Translations under genes and position numbers: made by a program | Shown: positions 59,675 to 64,000 of the stretch, in pieces | Layout: each line of letters begins with the position of its first letter | Numbering within the stretch: position 1 is the stretch's first letter | NCBI RefSeq assembly: GCF_030253575.1 | Contig: NC_080566.1 | Coordinates: 8,007,501 to 8,071,500, forward strand | Direction: 5' to 3' | DNA: 64,000 bases | Source: Rhododendron vialii | Taxonomy: Eukaryota; Streptophyta; Magnoliopsida; Ericales; Ericaceae | Notes under the pieces: model-generated | What the model saw: the letters and a program-made list of their open reading frames with translations, nothing else | Told to the model about the DNA's origin: nothing | Databases searched by the model: none

Positions 59675-60360
59675 TTCAATGGCACGGTCATCCTGAAGCA
59701 TGATCCGCCCTTTTCAAATCAACGACAGCCGGTCCTGTCCAATATTCAATGGCACGGTCATACTGAAGCATGATCCGCCCTTTTCAAATCAACGACAGCC
59801 GGTCCTGTCCAATGTTCAATGGCACGGTCATCCTGAAGCATGATCCGCCCTTTTCAAATCAACGACAGCCGGTCCTGTCCAATATTCAATGGCACGGTCA
59901 TCCTGAAGCATGATCCGCCCTTTTCAAATCAACGACAGCCGGTCTTGTCCAATGTTCAATGGCACGGTCATCCTGAAGCATGATCCGCCCTTTTCAAATC
60001 AACGACAGCCGGTCCTGTCCAATCTTCAACGGCTCGATCATTTAAACTGATGATCCGCCCATCTCAATCAACGACAGCCGGTCCTGTCCAATCTTCAACG
60101 GCTCGATCATTTAGACTGATGATCCGCCCATCTCCATCAACGACAGCCGGTCCTGTCCATTTCTCAACGGCTTGATCTTTCAGCACACTGATCTTCCCAT
60201 CTCAAATCAACGACAGCCGGTCCTGTCCATTTCTCAATGGCTTGATCTTTCAGCACACTGATCTTCCCGTCTCAAATCAACGACAGCCGGTCCTTTCCAT
60301 TTCTCAACGGCTCGATCATTCTGCACACTGATCTGCCCTTTCAAATCAACGACGGTCAGC
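59675..60360 (+). repeat. 70-bp tandem array (about ten copies)
   Basis: Five near-identical 70-bp units starting ggcacggtcatcctgaagca lie at 59681, 59751, 59821, 59891 and 59961. Diverged 65-70-bp units (ggctcgatcatt..., ggcttgatctttcagcac...) continue to about 60360. All contain aacgacagccggtcctgtcc. Confidence 0.93.
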
Positions 60361-60690
60361 CACATCATCCAACCCAATCAACTTGATGGTCAGCCATATC
60401 ATCAATGACGGTCAGCCATATCGTCCGACCCAATCATCAACGACGGTCAGCCATATCATCAACGATGGTCAGCCATATCGTCCGACTCAATCAACCTGAT
60501 GGTCAGCCATATCATCCATGACGGTCAGCCATATCAGTCATTCAACGATGGTCAGCCATATCATCAATGACGGTCAGCCATATCAGTCATTCAACGATGG
60601 TCAGCCATATCATCCATGACGGTCAGCCATATCAGTCATTCAACGATGGTCAGCCATATCATCCATGACGGTCAGCCATATCGTCTATCT
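60345..60690 (+). repeat. Short-period tandem array
   Basis: More than a dozen copies of (g/t)acggtcagccatatc or gatggtcagccatatcatc, with higher-order periods of about 40-60 bp. Confidence 0.9.
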
Positions 60691-60960
60691 CTACCAAATC
60701 AACGGCTTGATCATTCTGCACATTGATCAGCCCGTCTTCCATCCTGTCTGCAACGGTTCGATCATTTATACTGATGATCCTCCCATCCAGACTTCAACGG
60801 TTCGATCATTTATACTGATGATCCTTCCATCCTGTCTGCAACGGTTCGATCATTTATACTGATGATCCTCCCATCCAGACTTCAACGGTTCGATCATTTA
60901 TACTGATGATCCTTCCTATCAAATCCACCAACGGTTTGGTCATTCGGCACATTGATCTCT
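60690..60960 (+). repeat. ~43-bp tandem array
   Basis: At least four units of caacggttcgatcatttata followed by ctgatgatcct(t/c)ccatcc, plus related flanking words to about 60960. Confidence 0.9.
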
Positions 60961-61521
60961 CCGTCCGCATTCACGACAGCCGGTCCTGTCAAATCCACAA
61001 ACAACGACCAGAACATCATTCGATGGTCCTTTCATCCGCAACTGATTGTTCCCCAGGAGAGTCCGTCTTGGCCTGTCCCGAACGACAATCACCCTCAGTC
61101 TAGCCGCAAGTGCATCTTCCAGCAAGCTTATTGCTCTGTCTCGGACGGTCTTTGATAAGGAGATTGACTCTGATTCCCTACAGATGGAATTCAACCTGCC
61201 TGACACGACCTACCCGTGTTTGTTGGAATACTTTGTGCCGAGGATAGCTTGATCCCCAGCAACAACGGCCTGTCCCGTCCAAATCTGCAACGACAGCCTG
61301 TTCTGCCCAAATTCAATCAACAAGCGGCGATGCATTCGTCCACTTCTACTTCCATCCCCAGCAACGGTCCGTCCGTCAATTCAACCAATAAGGTTCTGTA
61401 AGTATGCTTGTCTACTTTGCTAGTATGTTCTGCTCTGGATTGCCTTGAGGGGTGTCTAGAATTCTTTGACGTTACTCGTACCAAGTCGATGGTGCTTCAA
61501 GTGCCATCAAAGATGGGCTAC

Positions 61522-63364
61522 TGTAGACAACCCAATCTGGGCTTCCAGATTAGTTTACTTACGGTTTTTGATTCCCCAATGATGAAATGGATCAAGAACA
61601 CCCTGGGAATGATAGCGTGTTTGAGCTTTGAGTGTTTGAAAAACCTTTGAACCTAACCTAGCCTAAGCCACTTCAAAAACCAAAAACCCTACTGATGTGC
61701 GCCAGGGCGCACCATCGCGCGCTTGACTCACTCCATCGCGCGACAATGCGCCAGGGCGCACCATCGCGCGACAGACTCACTATGTCGCGCGACGGTCAAA
61801 GCTGTCCCCATCACCTTTATCAGCTGGGATGCTTAGCCACCAAGCAAACCTTAACCAGCCTCGTTGACTGGTTGAGCTCCTCTCATTACACCAACCAGAT
61901 TGATCACCCCCTCTCCCTATTTATACCCCCATGGGTCTTTCATTCAAAGGGTTCCAAAAAATGAAAGGTTAAGCACAAGCACAAGCTCTAGTACTTTTCT
62001 TCCAAAACTCACAATCCTCCATTTTCACACTTCAACCATCCAAGAACAAAGCTTGTTCTTTGCTTCTACCACTCAAACTCCTCAATCAAGCCTTCAAACA
62101 TCAAAGCTCAACACCTTTCAAACTCAAAAACCAAAGGTATAGCTTACCTTTGTTCTATTTTCTGTTCTGATCCCTGAGGGGGGCCGGCAGGGCCAAGGCT
62201 GGTAATCAATACCAGTTCTGGTCCTAAAGCTGGCAAGGTTTCAAAAACCGTCATGGTAGGAACCAGCGCGCGATGGTCCCACTCTCTCGCGCGACACTCC
62301 GGTGCTGCATGAGATGGACCGTGTGGGGATTGGTGTCCTACTGTTTTGTGCTTTATTTTGTGTATAGATCACTCTGTTGAGCATGTTAATAACCAGTTTA
62401 CTGCTTTCCTTTGTTAGAAATTGCTAGCCGTAGTTCAATTTGCATGTCTTCTGTTTTGGAGTACGCCAGGGCGCACCATCGCGCGCCAGACTGGCTCCAT
62501 GGCGCGACAGTGCGCCAAGGCGCATCCTCGCGCGCCAGACTGGCTCCGTCGCGCGACAGTATGCCTCTGACCAGTGAGTGGCCTTGCACGGGTAGCTTAG
62601 TTTTAGATCATTATTTTGTCCCCACACTGTTTATGGGGTGTTTTATTAATTTGTAAGGCTTTAAACTCCTTTAAACTGTATATTATGCTGCTATAAACTG
62701 CGTGGTTTGTCCTGGGTGTGCACTGGTCCTTCCAGAGCCCAGATGGTTTGAGAATAAGAGCTGTGGGTTTGAGCTCACCGGCGCGCGCGCGTCTTGGAGT
62801 TGTGCGCGCATGAGTAAATAGCATGCAGTGACTCGTTCAGTGCATGCTGGTTTCTTCCTACGCACGTCACTCCAAAACAGGGGCCTCCCAGTTTGTTTAA
62901 ACTCTCACAGCAGTCTGTTCTCATCCTATACTAACTGCTCATCCATGCTATCTATCACATCCTGCAAACATGTTACAGTATTAATCCCCGATTAACTGTT
63001 CCCCTGCCCTAATTGGCTAAAAATTGATTAATCAAACAGAATCGCAAACAAACATTTTCGCAAATGCCTAAGTAGAGACCGATCTCCGGATTGGGCGAGA
63101 GGGGTGCCATAAAACCCTTCCCCTCTCGTAACCTGGCTCCCGAACCCAGATATGGTTATGACGGACTGGTTCCTTAACTTTTTCAAATCAATCAGCGCGG
63201 CAAGTGCTTCGAAATACGGTTCCTTGGGTGTCGGACCTTCAAAACCCGAGTGGCGACTCTGTATTTTTGTGAGCGCTTGCTTCCCCGCTCGCGCTCCCTC
63301 GACCCGGGCCCCTTGCCTCGCGTCTCGGAATCCGAAAATTCCGAAAAGGGCACGCATGCCCACA
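61522..63364 (+). repeat. 3' LTR of Gypsy element
   Basis: 1,843-bp partner of 52191-54038, preceded by aaagatgggc as a weak polypurine tract. Confidence 0.95.
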
Positions 63365-63694
63365 TTGGGCTGATTTGTTTTCAAACTTTAGACTTTTAGG
63401 CCTTCTGATTTATTGAGCTTATTGTTGTATCATCTGGGCTTTTTAGGCCCATAAAGATTGGGGCTTGTACTGTTTTCGAGCATCGCCCCATAGGTGTTTG
63501 GGCCTCAGTCCAATAGGTGTCTTCTTTTATCCAACCTTTGGTTGGATTTTCCTCTCCTCTCCCCCAAATTTGATGTACCCTTTGTCAAATTTTCTTAATA
63601 AAACTTTTGTTGCCTATAAAAAAAATTGGACGATGTCGTGGAAGATGTTGTGAACGTGGTGTTATGGGTAGTTTAAGAAAACAAAAAGGATGAT
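63365..63694 (+). other. Right flank of the Gypsy insertion
   Basis: Starts with the TTGGG duplication and contains cttaataaaacttttgttgcc and an A8 run at 63619-63628, like the tail of a polyadenylated retroelement. No coding region. Confidence 0.4.
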
Positions 63695-64000
63695 GCTATG
63701 GTGTCCCCAGTCATTTTGAGGACACCGTAATTTTTGGCATAACTTTACCATTAGGAGCATAACTAAAATCAATTACAAGCATAACAAAACTCAAATAAGG
63801 CATAACCAAGGAATATCCAAAAAACCAACCAAGGCGTAATTAAACCCAACAAAGGCATAACAAATAAGTTATGCCTTGCTATGGTTTTGATAATGCCTTG
63901 CTATGGTTCTGTTATGCTTGTAATGAGTTTTGGTTATACTCATAATGGTTTTATTATGCCAAAAGTTACGGTGTCCCAAAAATGACCGGAGACACCGAAG
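63695..64000. mobile_element. Foldback MITE at the right window edge
   Basis: The left arm (tatggtgtccccagtcattt, then ttggcataac and acaagcataacaaaactc) is repeated inverted in the right arm up to the last base (aatgaccggagacaccgaag). The arms are about 120-130 bp around a short centre near 63850. The true right end may lie beyond the window. Confidence 0.78.

Larger units (their letters stand above)
52191..63364 (+). mobile_element. Complete 11.2-kb non-autonomous Gypsy LTR retrotransposon, Ogre/Tat-like
   Basis: LTRs at 52191-54038 (1,848 bp) and 61522-63364 (1,843 bp) both begin TGTAGACA and end TGCCCACA. The element is flanked by the 5-bp duplication TTGGG (52186-52190 and 63365-63369). 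A primer site TGGCGACTCTGCTGGGGA follows the 5' LTR. The interior has a ~0.5-kb tandem duplication, a gag-like ORF with two zinc-knuckle modules, no recognisable protease, reverse transcriptase, RNase H or integrase, then conserved-looking non-coding DNA and tandem arrays before the 3' LTR. Long LTRs, this type of primer site and 3' tandem arrays are known features of plant Ogre/Tat elements. By eye the LTRs differ at roughly 20 positions plus a few short indels (about 1%), so the insertion is young. Confidence 0.92.

Noticed and set aside
59675-60960. Regular repeats with spacers, CRISPR-like at first sight
   Set aside because: Tandem units without unique spacers, inside an LTR retrotransposon of a plant nuclear genome.

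Overview
This is nuclear DNA of a flowering plant, most likely a eudicot. The genes have many introns with GT-AG borders, the intergenic DNA is AT-rich, and there are plant-type LTR retrotransposons, a LINE fragment, tRNA-derived SINEs and many MITEs. The recognisable proteins are all plant housekeeping or plastid proteins. There are no bacterial operons, CRISPR arrays or rRNA genes.

The gene-bearing part is about 1-52 kb. From left to right: (1) a MurB-like FAD oxidoreductase gene on the minus strand, cut by the left edge; (2) a long minus-strand gene (13205 down to about 4016) encoding the ZnT5/MTP12-type N-terminal membrane region, whose cation-efflux domain I cannot find; its introns hold a LINE fragment and a complete short LTR element; (3) a plus-strand eight-exon alpha/beta hydrolase (14332-19305); (4) a plus-strand ribosomal protein eS7 gene (25105-26771) with a telo-box/site II promoter; (5) a minus-strand type I phosphomannose isomerase (33579-28421), convergent with eS7; (6) a plus-strand nine-exon Elongator subunit ELP5 (41821-46409); (7) a small intronless, probably plastid-targeted membrane protein with an internal repeat (47493-47996); (8) two broken, oppositely oriented pieces of a 2-oxoglutarate-dependent dioxygenase (49156-49560 minus, 51419-51649 plus). 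A short RPN9-like relic lies near 21.4-21.5 kb.

The right end (52191-63364) is one 11.2 kb Gypsy-type LTR retrotransposon with about 1.85 kb LTRs, a TTGGG target-site duplication, a gag-like ORF with a duplicated zinc-knuckle module, no pol, and tandem arrays before the 3' LTR, as in the plant Ogre/Tat group. The window closes in a foldback MITE.

The genes are unrelated housekeeping functions and do not form a pathway cluster. The most informative observations are several mobile elements with exact target-site duplications, two one-base frame breaks in homopolymers (in the MTP12-like and eS7 genes), the apparent absence of the catalytic half of the MTP12-like gene, and the gag-only Ogre-like element. 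I found no convincing new biological system. All intron borders were inferred by eye from splice consensus, reading phase and remembered protein families; no alignment was run.
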